A stretch of 8,847 bases of DNA, taken from contig CAJTSP010000111.1 of NCBI GenBank assembly GCA_910578965.1, forward strand, positions 1-8,847, in the 5' to 3' direction. Shown here one piece after another: positions 1 to 6,045 of this stretch. The position numbers and the translations under genes were made by a program. Below the pieces are notes generated by a model. It saw only the letters and a program-made list of their open reading frames with translations. It was not told the origin of the DNA and did not search any database. This DNA is from an uncultured Oscillospiraceae bacterium. Its GTDB lineage: Bacteria; Bacillota; Clostridia; Oscillospirales; Ruminococcaceae. Numbering within the stretch: position 1 is the stretch's first letter; each line of letters begins with the position of its first letter.

Positions 1-1446
1 GTGCTGGCCTTTTTGCGGGCGGGGCGGGGCGGCTTTTTGCGCCGGGCCCTGCTTGCCTGCGCCGTGTTTGCGCTGGTGCCGGTGCTCAACTCGAGCTTTT
101 ACGCCCTCAACTCCAGCTATTACGCCCGCTGGTTTTATATGCCGGTGCTCTTGATGTGCGCCGCCACCGTGCAGGCGCTGGAAAGCCCCCGTACCCAGCA
201 GGAGCTGCCCGGCGCGGTAAAGACGGTGGCCGTTTGTACGGCCGCCTTTGCCGCCTTTGCCCTCGTGCCCAAAAAAGAGGATGAGGGATGGAGCATCGGG
301 GTGGTCGGCAGCCAGCCCCAGTTCTGGCTGAGCCTGGCGCTGGCTCTGGGCGGGTTGGCCCTCTTTTGGTGGGTGTGGTGTAGCTGGAAGGGCAGCGCCC
401 GGCTCCCCCGCGCCCTGCTGGCGCTTACCCTTGCCTCGGGATGCCTGTTTGGGGTGGTGGAGATTGCCATCGGCAAGTTTGCCCAGTGGGATAACGACTC
501 TTTGATGGTGCAGCGCTGCTACCGCGAGGCCCGCGCCCTCCGGCTGCCGGAGGACGGCGGCCAGTATTACCGTACCGACAGCTATGGCTGTTACGACAAC
601 CTTGCCCTCTGGCTGAACCACCCCAGCCTGCAGTTTTTCAACTCGACCGTTGCGCCCTCGATCCTCGAGTTTTACCCCTCGGTGGGGGTTACCCGAGACG
701 TCAACTCCAAGCCCGAGATCGAGCAATATGCCCTGCGCGGCCTGCTGGGGGTGCGGTACCTGCTCTGCGACGAGCGCAGGGCGGAGGAGTTCCGCGAAAA
801 GGCGGACGAGGGCTGGCAGGCGGTGGACCAGCAGGGCGGCTATATCCTGTTTGAAAACGAGAACTGGCTGCCGCTGGGGCTTTCGTACGAGTATTTCCTT
901 ACCGAGGAACGGCTGGAACAGGTCCCTAAAACCGACCGGGCCGCCCTGCTCTGCAGGGCGGTGGTGCTGGACGAGGGGACAAGGCAGGCCCTGTTGGGGG
1001 ATGCCGGGCAGTCCGGGCCGGCGGGCCCGCTGCTTGAGCCGCTAAGCGACCGCGCGCTGGACAGCCGGGGCTACAGCGCCTACCAGGCGGACGTGGCCGA
1101 GCGCCGGGCCGGCGCGGTAAGCAGCTTTTCAGCAAACAGCCGGGGCTTTTCGGCCACCATTACCCTGCCCAAAGAGCGGCTGGTACAGTTCAGCGTGCCG
1201 TGGGACGCCGGCTTTACCGCCACGGTCAACGGCCAGGAGGCGCAGATATATAAGGTATCCCACGGCCTGATGGCCGTGAAGGTGCCGGCGGGCGCAAGCA
1301 TCATCCGGTTTACCTACCGCACCCCGGGCCTGGCCCAGGCGCTGGCCGTTGCCGGCGGCTGCGGGGCGGTGTACGCCGTGTATCTCACGCTGCTCCGGCG
1401 GCGCAAAAAGCAGCCCGCAAAGCGCAGGGTCCACCGGGCCGGATAA
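1..1446 (+). CDS. yfhO: YfhO-family integral membrane protein, C-terminal part (5' end outside window)
   Basis: The reading frame is open from the first base, so the gene very probably begins upstream. The 481 residues seen are about half of a typical YfhO protein (roughly 850 aa), and the GTG at base 1 is probably just an internal Val codon. Visible hydrophobic segments lie at about residues 13-32, 43-60, 73-90, 106-128 and 136-157. A long extracytoplasmic region follows, then a last membrane helix at about 445-465 and a basic tail (RRRKK). Family-typical stretches are YARWFYMPVLLM near residue 41 and FYPSVGVTRDVNSKPEIEQY with LRGLLGVRYLLCDE at about 224-257. YfhO proteins are GT-C-fold membrane proteins; the B. 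subtilis member is implicated in lipoteichoic acid glycosylation. The catalytic N-terminal half is not in the window, so the substrate cannot be inferred. The gene is separated from tex by 171 bp and is probably an independent unit. Family assignment is fairly secure, exact function is not. Confidence 0.8.
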   Translation: MLAFLRAGRGGFLRRALLACAVFALVPVLNSSFYALNSSYYARWFYMPVLLMCAATVQALESPRTQQELPGAVKTVAVCTAAFAAFALVPKKEDEGWSIGVVGSQPQFWLSLALALGGLALFWWVWCSWKGSARLPRALLALTLASGCLFGVVEIAIGKFAQWDNDSLMVQRCYREARALRLPEDGGQYYRTDSYGCYDNLALWLNHPSLQFFNSTVAPSILEFYPSVGVTRDVNSKPEIEQYALRGLLGVRYLLCDERRAEEFREKADEGWQAVDQQGGYILFENENWLPLGLSYEYFLTEERLEQVPKTDRAALLCRAVVLDEGTRQALLGDAGQSGPAGPLLEPLSDRALDSRGYSAYQADVAERRAGAVSSFSANSRGFSATITLPKERLVQFSVPWDAGFTATVNGQEAQIYKVSHGLMAVKVPAGASIIRFTYRTPGLAQALAVAGGCGAVYAVYLTLLRRRKKQPAKRRVHRAG

Positions 1447-1489
1447 GGAATCAATCAAGCGATGCTTATGCTGGCCCAGGCCGGGCGCG

Positions 1490-1520
1490 GGGGAGAGTCT
1501 CCCCGAAAGGCTTTCGGGGA
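1490..1520 (+). other. Two overlapping, mutually exclusive hairpins between yfhO and tex
   Basis: Hairpin 1 pairs GGGGAG (1490-1495) with CTCCCC (1499-1504), with a 3-nt loop. Hairpin 2 pairs TCCCCGAA (1500-1507) with TTCGGGGA (1513-1520). Both use the CCCC at 1501-1504, so only one can form at a time. No T-run follows either stem, so this is not a canonical intrinsic terminator. It lies in the 171-bp gap between yfhO and tex. It could end yfhO transcription weakly or be part of the tex leader. No convincing promoter was found here: a TATACA at 1567-1572 has only a TTGAGA at 1537-1542 upstream, with a 24-bp spacer that is too long. Confidence 0.4.
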
Positions 1521-1617
1521 AGGGGGTCCTGTTGCCTTGAGAGACTGCTCCCAGCCACCCGGCCGGTATACATATCCCTGGTTTGGACACTCCCGATTCA
1601 AAAAAGAGAGGAACATC

Positions 1618-3771
1618 ATGACCGACTACGCAAAACAGATCGCGGCCGAGCTGGGCCTGCCCGAGGCGCGGGCCGCGGCCGCCATCGCCCTGATCGACGA
1701 CGGCAACACCATCCCCTTCATCGCCCGCTACCGCAAGGAGGCCACCGGCTCGATGGACGACCAGGCCCTGCGCAGGCTGGACGAACGCCTTGCCTATCTG
1801 CGCGGGCTGGACAAGCGCCGGGAGGAGGTGGCCGGCGGCATCGAGGCGCAGGGGGCCATGACCCCCGAGCTGCAAAAGGCGCTGGACGCGGCCGCCACCC
1901 TGGCCGAGCTGGAGGACCTCTACCGCCCCTACAAGCCCAAGCGCAAAACCCGGGCCAGTGTGGCCAGGGCCCGCGGGCTTGACCCCCTGGCCGACTGGCT
2001 GCTGGAGCAGCGGCCGGACGGCGATGCGCTGGCCGAGGCCGCGGGCTACATCAATGAGGAGGTGCCGGACGCCGAGGCGGCCCTGGCCGGCGCGCGGGAT
2101 ATTCTGGCCGAGGCCGCCAGCGACGACGCCCGGCTGCGGGGGGAGCTGCGCCGCTTTTACAACGCCTTTGGGCTGGTAAAAAGCCGCGCCGCCAAACAGG
2201 AGGACAGCGTCTACGCCCTCTATTACGATTTCAGCGAGCCGGTGTCCAAAATTGCCGGGCACCGGGTGCTGGCGCTGGACCGCGGCGAGCGGGAGGGCTT
2301 TTTGAAGGTGACGGTGGAGGTGGACGCCGAGCGGGCCGCCGCGCTGGCGGTGCGGCTGTTTGCGGGCGCAAAGCCCGGCCCGGCGGCGGCCGAGGTGCGG
2401 GCCGCGGTGCTGGACGGCTACAGCCGGCTTATCCACCCCAGCCTTGAGCGGGAGTTGCGCGCCGCCCTGACCGAAAAGGCCGCCGAGGGGGCCATCGCCC
2501 TGTTTGGCGAAAACCTGCGCCAGCTACTCCTGCAGCCGCCCATCCGGGGCAAGGTGGCCATGGGGCTGGACCCCGGCTACCGCATGGGCTGCAAGGTGGC
2601 GGTGGTGGACGCCACCGGCAAGGTGCTGGACACCGCGGTGGTCTACCCGGTGCCGGAGTTTAAGCGGGTGGAGCAGGCCAAAAACACGGTGCGGGCCCTG
2701 ATCCAAAAGCACAAGGTAGAGATCATCGCCATCGGCAACGGCACCGCCGGCCGCGAGACCGAGCAGTTTGCCGCCGGGCTCATCCGCGAGATGGGCGGCG
2801 GGGTGCAGTACATGGTGGTCAGCGAGGCGGGGGCCAGCGTCTATTCGGCCAGCAAGCTGGCGGCCGAGGAGTTCCCCCAGTACGATGTGAACCTGCGCAG
2901 CGCGGTAAGCATCGCCCGCCGTTTGCAGGACCCGCTGGCCGAGTTGGTCAAGATCGAGCCCAAGGCGGTGGGGGTGGGCCAGTACCAGCACGACATGCCC
3001 CAAAAGCGGCTGGAGGAGGCGCTGGACGGGGTGGTGGAGGACTGCGTGAACACGGTGGGGGTGGACCTGAACACGGCCAGCGCCCCGCTGCTGAGCCGGG
3101 TGGCCGGCCTGACCGGGGCCACCGCCAAAAACATCGTGGCCTACCGGGAGGAGCGGGGGGCCTTTGCCAGCCGCGCCCAGCTTAAAAAGGTCAAGGGCCT
3201 GGGGCCAAAGGCCTTTGAGCAGTGCGCCGGCTTTTTGCGGCTGCCGGGGGCCAAAAACCCGCTGGACGCCACCGCCGTCCACCCCGAAAGCTACCCGGCG
3301 GCCACCGCCCTGCTGGATGCCTGCGGCCTTGCGGCAAAGGACATCGGAGGCCCGGCCATGGCCGGCCTGCCCGCGCGGGCGGGCGAAGTGGGCATGGCCC
3401 GCCTTGCCGAGCTCACCGGCGCGGGCGAGCCGACCCTGCGGGACATCCTGGCCGAGCTGCAGCGCCCCGGGCGGGACGTGCGGGACGAGCTGCCCCCGCC
3501 CCTTCTGCGCAGCGACGTGATGGGCATCGAGGACTTAAAGCCCGGCATGGAGCTGGCGGGCACGGTGCGCAATGTGATTGATTTTGGCGTCTTTGTGGAC
3601 GTGGGGGTGCACCAGGACGGGCTGGTGCACATCAGCCAGCTCAGCGACCGGTTCATCAAGCACCCCACCCAGGCGGTGCGGGTGGGCCAGGTGGTGCGGG
3701 TCAGGGTGCTGGAGGTGGATGTAAAAAAGAAGCGGATCGCCCTGAGCATGAAGGGGGTGGCGCAGGGGTAA
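1618..3771 (+). CDS. tex: Tex-family transcription accessory / S1 RNA-binding protein
   Basis: A 717-residue protein of normal Tex/YdcI length. Tex is a cytoplasmic nucleic-acid-binding protein linked to transcription and RNA metabolism; it has no established enzymatic reaction. The domain order is canonical. The N-terminal Tex helical region carries GNTIPFIARYRKEATG at 29-44 and YRPYKPKRKTRA at 102-113. A YqgF/RNase H-like domain begins at GLDPGYRMG (about 316-324) and includes AIGNGTAGRETEQF (371-384) and SEAGASVYSAS (402-412). A helix-hairpin-helix region follows (about 480-545, with VDLNTASAPLL and VKGLGPKAFEQC). A C-terminal S1 domain spans about 638-715 (FGVFVDVGVHQDGLVHISQLS). The ATG at 1618 is chosen because AAGAGAGG lies just upstream and the Tex N-terminus begins here. 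An in-frame ATG at 1462 would add 52 non-homologous residues across the hairpin region. The gene appears to be its own transcription unit. Confidence 0.95.
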   Translation: MTDYAKQIAAELGLPEARAAAAIALIDDGNTIPFIARYRKEATGSMDDQALRRLDERLAYLRGLDKRREEVAGGIEAQGAMTPELQKALDAAATLAELEDLYRPYKPKRKTRASVARARGLDPLADWLLEQRPDGDALAEAAGYINEEVPDAEAALAGARDILAEAASDDARLRGELRRFYNAFGLVKSRAAKQEDSVYALYYDFSEPVSKIAGHRVLALDRGEREGFLKVTVEVDAERAAALAVRLFAGAKPGPAAAEVRAAVLDGYSRLIHPSLERELRAALTEKAAEGAIALFGENLRQLLLQPPIRGKVAMGLDPGYRMGCKVAVVDATGKVLDTAVVYPVPEFKRVEQAKNTVRALIQKHKVEIIAIGNGTAGRETEQFAAGLIREMGGGVQYMVVSEAGASVYSASKLAAEEFPQYDVNLRSAVSIARRLQDPLAELVKIEPKAVGVGQYQHDMPQKRLEEALDGVVEDCVNTVGVDLNTASAPLLSRVAGLTGATAKNIVAYREERGAFASRAQLKKVKGLGPKAFEQCAGFLRLPGAKNPLDATAVHPESYPAATALLDACGLAAKDIGGPAMAGLPARAGEVGMARLAELTGAGEPTLRDILAELQRPGRDVRDELPPPLLRSDVMGIEDLKPGMELAGTVRNVIDFGVFVDVGVHQDGLVHISQLSDRFIKHPTQAVRVGQVVRVRVLEVDVKKKRIALSMKGVAQG

Positions 3772-3815
3772 GGCCGGCGCGCATATTCCTTTTTGGGCAC
3801 GGCATACTAAGCAAA

Positions 3816-3831
3816 GGGGCGGCCCCGCCCC
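3816..3831 (+). terminator. Weak GC-rich hairpin after tex
   Basis: GGGGC (3816-3820) can pair with GCCCC (3827-3831) around a 6-nt loop, 45 bp after the tex stop. Only a short TTG follows, not a T-run. It may reduce read-through from tex into the CotF-like gene, but the structure is weak and may simply reflect high GC. No clear promoter for the next gene was recognised in the 106-bp gap, so read-through transcription from tex is possible. Confidence 0.3.
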
Positions 3832-3877
3832 CCTTGTAAAAGACCGAACAAAACACCCAAAAAAGGAGAGCGCCACT

Positions 3878-4339
3878 ATGACCTGGACCAAAAAGGAGCA
3901 GGATTTCCTCAAGGACCTGCAAAGCGAAGAAAAAGTCTGCATTGAAAAATACCACCGGGCGGCCGGCAGCGCCTGCGACGAGGGGCTTAAAAAGATCTTC
4001 AACGGCATTGCCCAGGCCGAGCAGCACCACTACGACACCCTGACCCAGATGCTTTCCGGCACCATCCCCCAGCAGAAAAAGGGGGGCAAGCAGCAGGCTC
4101 AGCAGCCCGCGCCCGGTTCGCTTAAGTCCAAGGCCAGCAAGGCCGAAAAGCAGCAGGACGCCTTTTTGCTGGCCGACCTGCTCGGCACCGAGAAGCATGT
4201 TGCAGCCGAATACAACACCGCTGTGTTTGAGTTCAAAAGCCCCGAGGCCCGCAATATCCTCAGCGGCATCGGCGTGCAGGAGCAGAACCACGGCAAGCAG
4301 CTTGCCGATTATATGATGGCCAACAACATGTATTGCTGA
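3878..4339 (+). CDS. CotF-like / ferritin-fold protein (spore-coat-protein family)
   Basis: A small 153-residue protein with two similar helical-hairpin halves. The first is at about 5-59, the second at about 90-150, and a low-complexity K/Q/A/P linker joins them (60-93). Each half has a Glu on its first helix (Glu18; Glu105) and a Glu-x-x-His on its second (Glu48/His51; Glu135/His138). This is the ligand pattern of a di-iron ferritin-like four-helix bundle. The C-terminal half, with TEKHVAAEYNTA, SPEARNIL and a terminal YMMANNMY, resembles the CotF spore coat family. CotF proteins in Firmicutes are often coat-associated, but a role in sporulation here is only inferred; a metal or oxygen-stress role is an alternative. 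The start is supported by AAAAAAGGAGAG upstream of ATG 3878. No signal peptide or membrane segment is visible. The protein ends in a Cys. Confidence 0.75.
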   Translation: MTWTKKEQDFLKDLQSEEKVCIEKYHRAAGSACDEGLKKIFNGIAQAEQHHYDTLTQMLSGTIPQQKKGGKQQAQQPAPGSLKSKASKAEKQQDAFLLADLLGTEKHVAAEYNTAVFEFKSPEARNILSGIGVQEQNHGKQLADYMMANNMYC

Positions 4340-4354
4340 ACACCCGCGGCGCGC

Positions 4355-4393
4355 CGTAAAGCCGGCACGGGGCTGCCCTGCGCCGGCTTTACG
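4355..4393 (+). terminator. Strong hairpin after the CotF-like gene
   Basis: CGTAAAGCCGGC (4355-4366) is perfectly complementary to GCCGGCTTTACG (4382-4393), giving a 12-bp stem with a 15-nt loop that has some internal complementarity. It begins 16 bp after the stop codon of the CotF-like gene. There is no T-run after the stem (ACATAAAAAGG follows). It may protect the mRNA 3' end or act with the second terminator downstream. Confidence 0.5.
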
Positions 4394-4421
4394 ACATAAA
4401 AAGGCAAAATATGCATCAAAT

Positions 4422-4435
4422 ATCCATGCATGGAT
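4422..4435. repeat. 14-bp perfect palindrome ATCCATGCATGGAT
   Basis: ATCCATG is followed directly by its reverse complement CATGGAT. It sits between the post-CotF hairpin and the intrinsic terminator, about 145 bp upstream of the mgl -35 box. It could be a protein-binding site or chance; nothing in the window identifies a binding protein. Confidence 0.45.
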
Positions 4436-4448
4436 GAAGCAGGAAACC

Positions 4449-4475
4449 AGCAGGGGAAAACCCCTGCTTTTCTAT
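4449..4475 (+). terminator. Intrinsic (rho-independent) terminator
   Basis: AGCAGGGG (4449-4456) pairs perfectly with CCCCTGCT (4461-4468) around an AAAA loop, followed by a T-rich tail (TTTCTATTT). This is a textbook intrinsic terminator on the + strand. It ends the upstream unit (CotF-like gene, possibly with tex) and isolates the mgl promoter region. Confidence 0.8.
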
Positions 4476-4566
4476 TTAATGCATAAAAAATTGGTAAAAA
4501 GGTTGTGTACAATTCACAAAATTATGGTAAACATATGAAAAAACAGTATCAAGAAGAGGAATTTTA

Positions 4567-4595
4567 TTGACATTTGCACAAGACGATGGTACCAT
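4567..4595 (+). promoter_or_regulatory. Predicted sigma-70/sigma-A promoter of mglBAC
   Basis: A perfect consensus -35 box TTGACA (4567-4572) is separated by exactly 17 bp from TACCAT (4590-4595), which matches four of six positions of TATAAT. The upstream DNA is A/T-rich, in sharp contrast to the surrounding sequence, as expected of a promoter. The predicted transcription start is near 4601-4602, giving a leader of about 214 nt before mglB. The weak -10 box inside a palindrome suggests a promoter that needs control by a regulator. Confidence 0.75.
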
Positions 4596-4597
4596 CG
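4584..4597. promoter_or_regulatory. Candidate operator: 14-bp perfect palindrome over the -10 box
   Basis: CGATGGTACCATCG is perfectly self-complementary and completely covers the predicted -10 hexamer TACCAT. A dimeric repressor bound here would block RNA polymerase. The regulator is not encoded in the window. Sugar-ABC operons are commonly controlled by LacI/GalR-type proteins, but assigning a family is inference. Confidence 0.55.
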
Positions 4598-4600
4598 AGT

Positions 4601-4814
4601 ACGGGTTTACGGGGGAAAGCCCCCGCAAACGGCCTGCCGGTTGCCGGTAAGGATAGTCCATGCGTGCGAATGCCGCCAAAAGGGCATGCCCTTTTCTTGT
4701 TTGCCGTAAGCGGCAAACAAGAAAACCCGGTAGGGCCCCGGCGCCCAGGGAGCCGATGGGCTGCGCGTTGCCGGCGCAGGCAAAAAGGACCGAACATAAA
4801 AGGAGAGAGAACAG
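4601..4814 (+). promoter_or_regulatory. Structured 5' leader of mglBAC, possible attenuator or riboswitch
   Basis: About 214 nt without a plausible gene lie between the predicted start site and mglB. Stems seen: GTTT-A-CGGGGG with CCCCCG-C-AAAC (4605-4630); an 18-bp palindrome AAAAGGGCATGCCCTTTT (4678-4695), which folds as AAAAGGG/CCCTTTT with T-rich sequence after it; a perfect 15-bp hairpin (4692-4725) sharing TTTT with that palindrome; a long-range pairing of GGCCTGCCGG (4631-4640) with CCGGTAGGGCC (4727-4737), one bulge and one G-U pair, which would close a branched domain; and CTGCGC/GCGCAG (4761-4779). The motif TTGCCG occurs at 4641, 4701 and 4769, and the first two copies compete for CGGCAA at 4711-4716. 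No known riboswitch class was recognised. The leader ends with AAAAGGAGAG before ATG 4815. A dispersed palindromic repeat inserted upstream of mglB is the main alternative. Confidence 0.5.
4692..4725 (+). repeat. Perfect 15-bp inverted repeat in the mgl leader
   Basis: TTTTCTTGTTTGCCG (4692-4706) and CGGCAAACAAGAAAA (4711-4725) are exact reverse complements around the 4-nt loop TAAG. It is the strongest stem in the leader. It begins on the four T's that end the adjacent 18-bp palindrome, so the two structures compete. No T-run follows, so it is not itself a + strand terminator. Confidence 0.8.
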
Positions 4815-5996
4815 ATGAAAAAGATTCTTGCCATCGTGCTGGCTTTGTGCCTGGCGCTTTCGCTGGCTGCCTGCGGCGGCGGCGCAAGCTCCGCTCCCGC
4901 GGCATCCACCCCGGCGGCATCCACCCCGGCTGCTTCCGCCCCGGCGGATGCGGGCGGCGCAGGGGCCGACCTTTCCGGGCTCAATGTAGGCGTGTTCTAC
5001 TACAACTACGGCGACACCTACATTGCCAGCGTGCGTACCGCGCTGGATGCGGCACTGGACGCCAAGGGCGTGACCTATCAGGACTATGACGGCAACAACA
5101 ACCAGGCCACCCAGAACGACGCCATCCAGACCGCGCTGACCAACGGCACCAACCTGCTGGTGGTCAACCTGGTCAACTCGGGCTCGCCCGACGCTGCCAA
5201 AGCCATTATGGACATGGCCGGCGATGTGCCGGTGATCTTCTTCAACCGCGCGGTGGATACCGAGGACGACCCGGACGCCACCCTGAAGAGCAGCGACAAG
5301 ATCGGCTTTATCGGCACCGACGCTCCCGAGGCAGGCCACCTGCAGGGCCAGATGATCGGCGAGTACCTGCTTGCGCACTATGACGAGGTTGACCTCAACG
5401 GCGACGGCGTCATCAGCTATGCGATGTTCAAGGGCGATGAGGCCAATGTTGAGGCCATCTACCGCACCCAGTACGGCCAGGAAGACGCCGACAAGGTGCT
5501 GACCGACGCCGGCAAGCCCGCGTTGGCCTACTTTGACCCCAACAACTCCTCCAAGTACCAGGTCGACCAGGGCGGCGCATGGTCTGCCGCGGCTGCGCTG
5601 GATTACATGAACACCAACCTGTCCCAGTACAACGACGCCAACAGCAACATGATCGAGCTGGTCATCTGCAACAACGACGGCATGGCCGAGGGCGTTATCT
5701 CGGCGCTGAACGGCGTTGGCTATAACACCGGCGACGACAAGTCGATCCCGGTATTTGGCGTGGACGCTACCGATGCGGCCAAGCTCCTCATCTCCGAGGG
5801 CAAGATGACCGGTACCGTCAAACAGGATGCCGAGGGTATGGCCAACGCCATTGCCAATACGGTAGAGGGCATTGGCACCGGCAGCTCGGTGACCGACGCT
5901 ATCGCCGCCGCGGCTGCTGTCAACACCGAGATGTACAGCATTGCAGAAGGCGTTGCCAACAAGCTGTATGTTGCCTATGCGCCCTATATGGGCTAA
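4815..5996 (+). CDS. mglB: Galactose/glucose-type ABC transporter, lipoprotein sugar-binding subunit
   Basis: A 393-residue extracytoplasmic sugar-binding lipoprotein that delivers substrate to MglA/MglC. The signal peptide is at 1-19 with lipobox LAAC, so Cys20 is the lipidation site. An Ala/Ser/Thr/Pro linker runs to about 45. The rest aligns by eye with E. coli MglB. Putative sugar contacts are Asp67 and Tyr69 (E. coli Asp14, Phe16), Asn118 (Asn91), Arg217 (Arg158), Trp256 (Trp183), the NND at 286-288 and Asp317 (Asp236). The EF-hand-like Ca loop DLNGDGVIS is at 193-201, with Glu281 as the distal ligand (E. coli Glu205). The positions of E. coli His152 and Asp154 are Asn211 and Glu213 here, so specificity may be shifted. 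AAAAGGAGAG precedes the ATG. The gene ends in tandem stops TAA TGA. It is first in the operon, followed by a terminator-like hairpin. The family and role are secure; the exact sugar is not. Confidence 0.93.
   Translation: MKKILAIVLALCLALSLAACGGGASSAPAASTPAASTPAASAPADAGGAGADLSGLNVGVFYYNYGDTYIASVRTALDAALDAKGVTYQDYDGNNNQATQNDAIQTALTNGTNLLVVNLVNSGSPDAAKAIMDMAGDVPVIFFNRAVDTEDDPDATLKSSDKIGFIGTDAPEAGHLQGQMIGEYLLAHYDEVDLNGDGVISYAMFKGDEANVEAIYRTQYGQEDADKVLTDAGKPALAYFDPNNSSKYQVDQGGAWSAAAALDYMNTNLSQYNDANSNMIELVICNNDGMAEGVISALNGVGYNTGDDKSIPVFGVDATDAAKLLISEGKMTGTVKQDAEGMANAIANTVEGIGTGSSVTDAIAAAAAVNTEMYSIAEGVANKLYVAYAPYMG
4899..4943 (+). repeat. 15-bp tandem repeat in the mglB lipoprotein linker
   Basis: GCGGCATCCACCCCG occurs twice exactly (4899-4913, 4914-4928), followed by a diverged third copy GCTGCTTCCGCCCCG (4929-4943). 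It encodes an Ala-Ala-Ser-Thr/Ala-Pro repeat just after the lipidated Cys20. The unit length is a multiple of three, so copy-number change would lengthen or shorten the tether between the membrane anchor and the binding domain without a frameshift. Confidence 0.85.
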
Positions 5997-6045
5997 TGAG
6001 GGGCGGCGCATAACAGCGGGCCTCACAAGCGAATAGACCGGACAA

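Noticed and set aside
1462..1617. N-terminal extension of Tex from the in-frame ATG at 1462
   Set aside because: No ribosome-binding site, the 52 extra residues do not resemble Tex, and the stretch crosses the intergenic hairpins. ATG 1618 has a Shine-Dalgarno and begins the family N-terminus.
1129..2436. Long open frames on the minus strand opposite yfhO/tex, mglB (4476-6059) and mglA (6178-7659)
   Set aside because: They are antisense shadows of strongly supported + strand genes. Long stop-free antisense frames are expected in GC-rich coding DNA, and the proteins show no recognisable domain.
4491..4536. Alternative mgl promoter in the A/T-rich stretch (TTGGTA 4491, TACAAT 4508, TTGTGT 4503, TATGGT 4523)
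   Set aside because: Spacings between possible -35 and -10 boxes are 11-14 bp, too short. TTGACA/TACCAT with 17 bp is much better.
4640..4675. Resemblance of GGATAGTCCATGC in the mgl leader to the GGAAAGTCCATGC of bacterial RNase P RNA
   Set aside because: Only a short match. The rest of the RNase P core is absent and the leader is far too short.
3842..4796. GACCGAACA repeated before two Shine-Dalgarno sequences (3842-3850 and 4788-4796), with a variant GACCGGACA at 6036-6044
   Set aside because: Nine-base matches are common by chance in almost 9 kb, and the copies do not share spacing to the start codon or an extended motif.
4574..5089. Small + and minus strand open frames covering the mgl leader
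   Set aside because: They overlap the promoter, leader structures and the start of mglB, lack ribosome-binding sites and show no family features.
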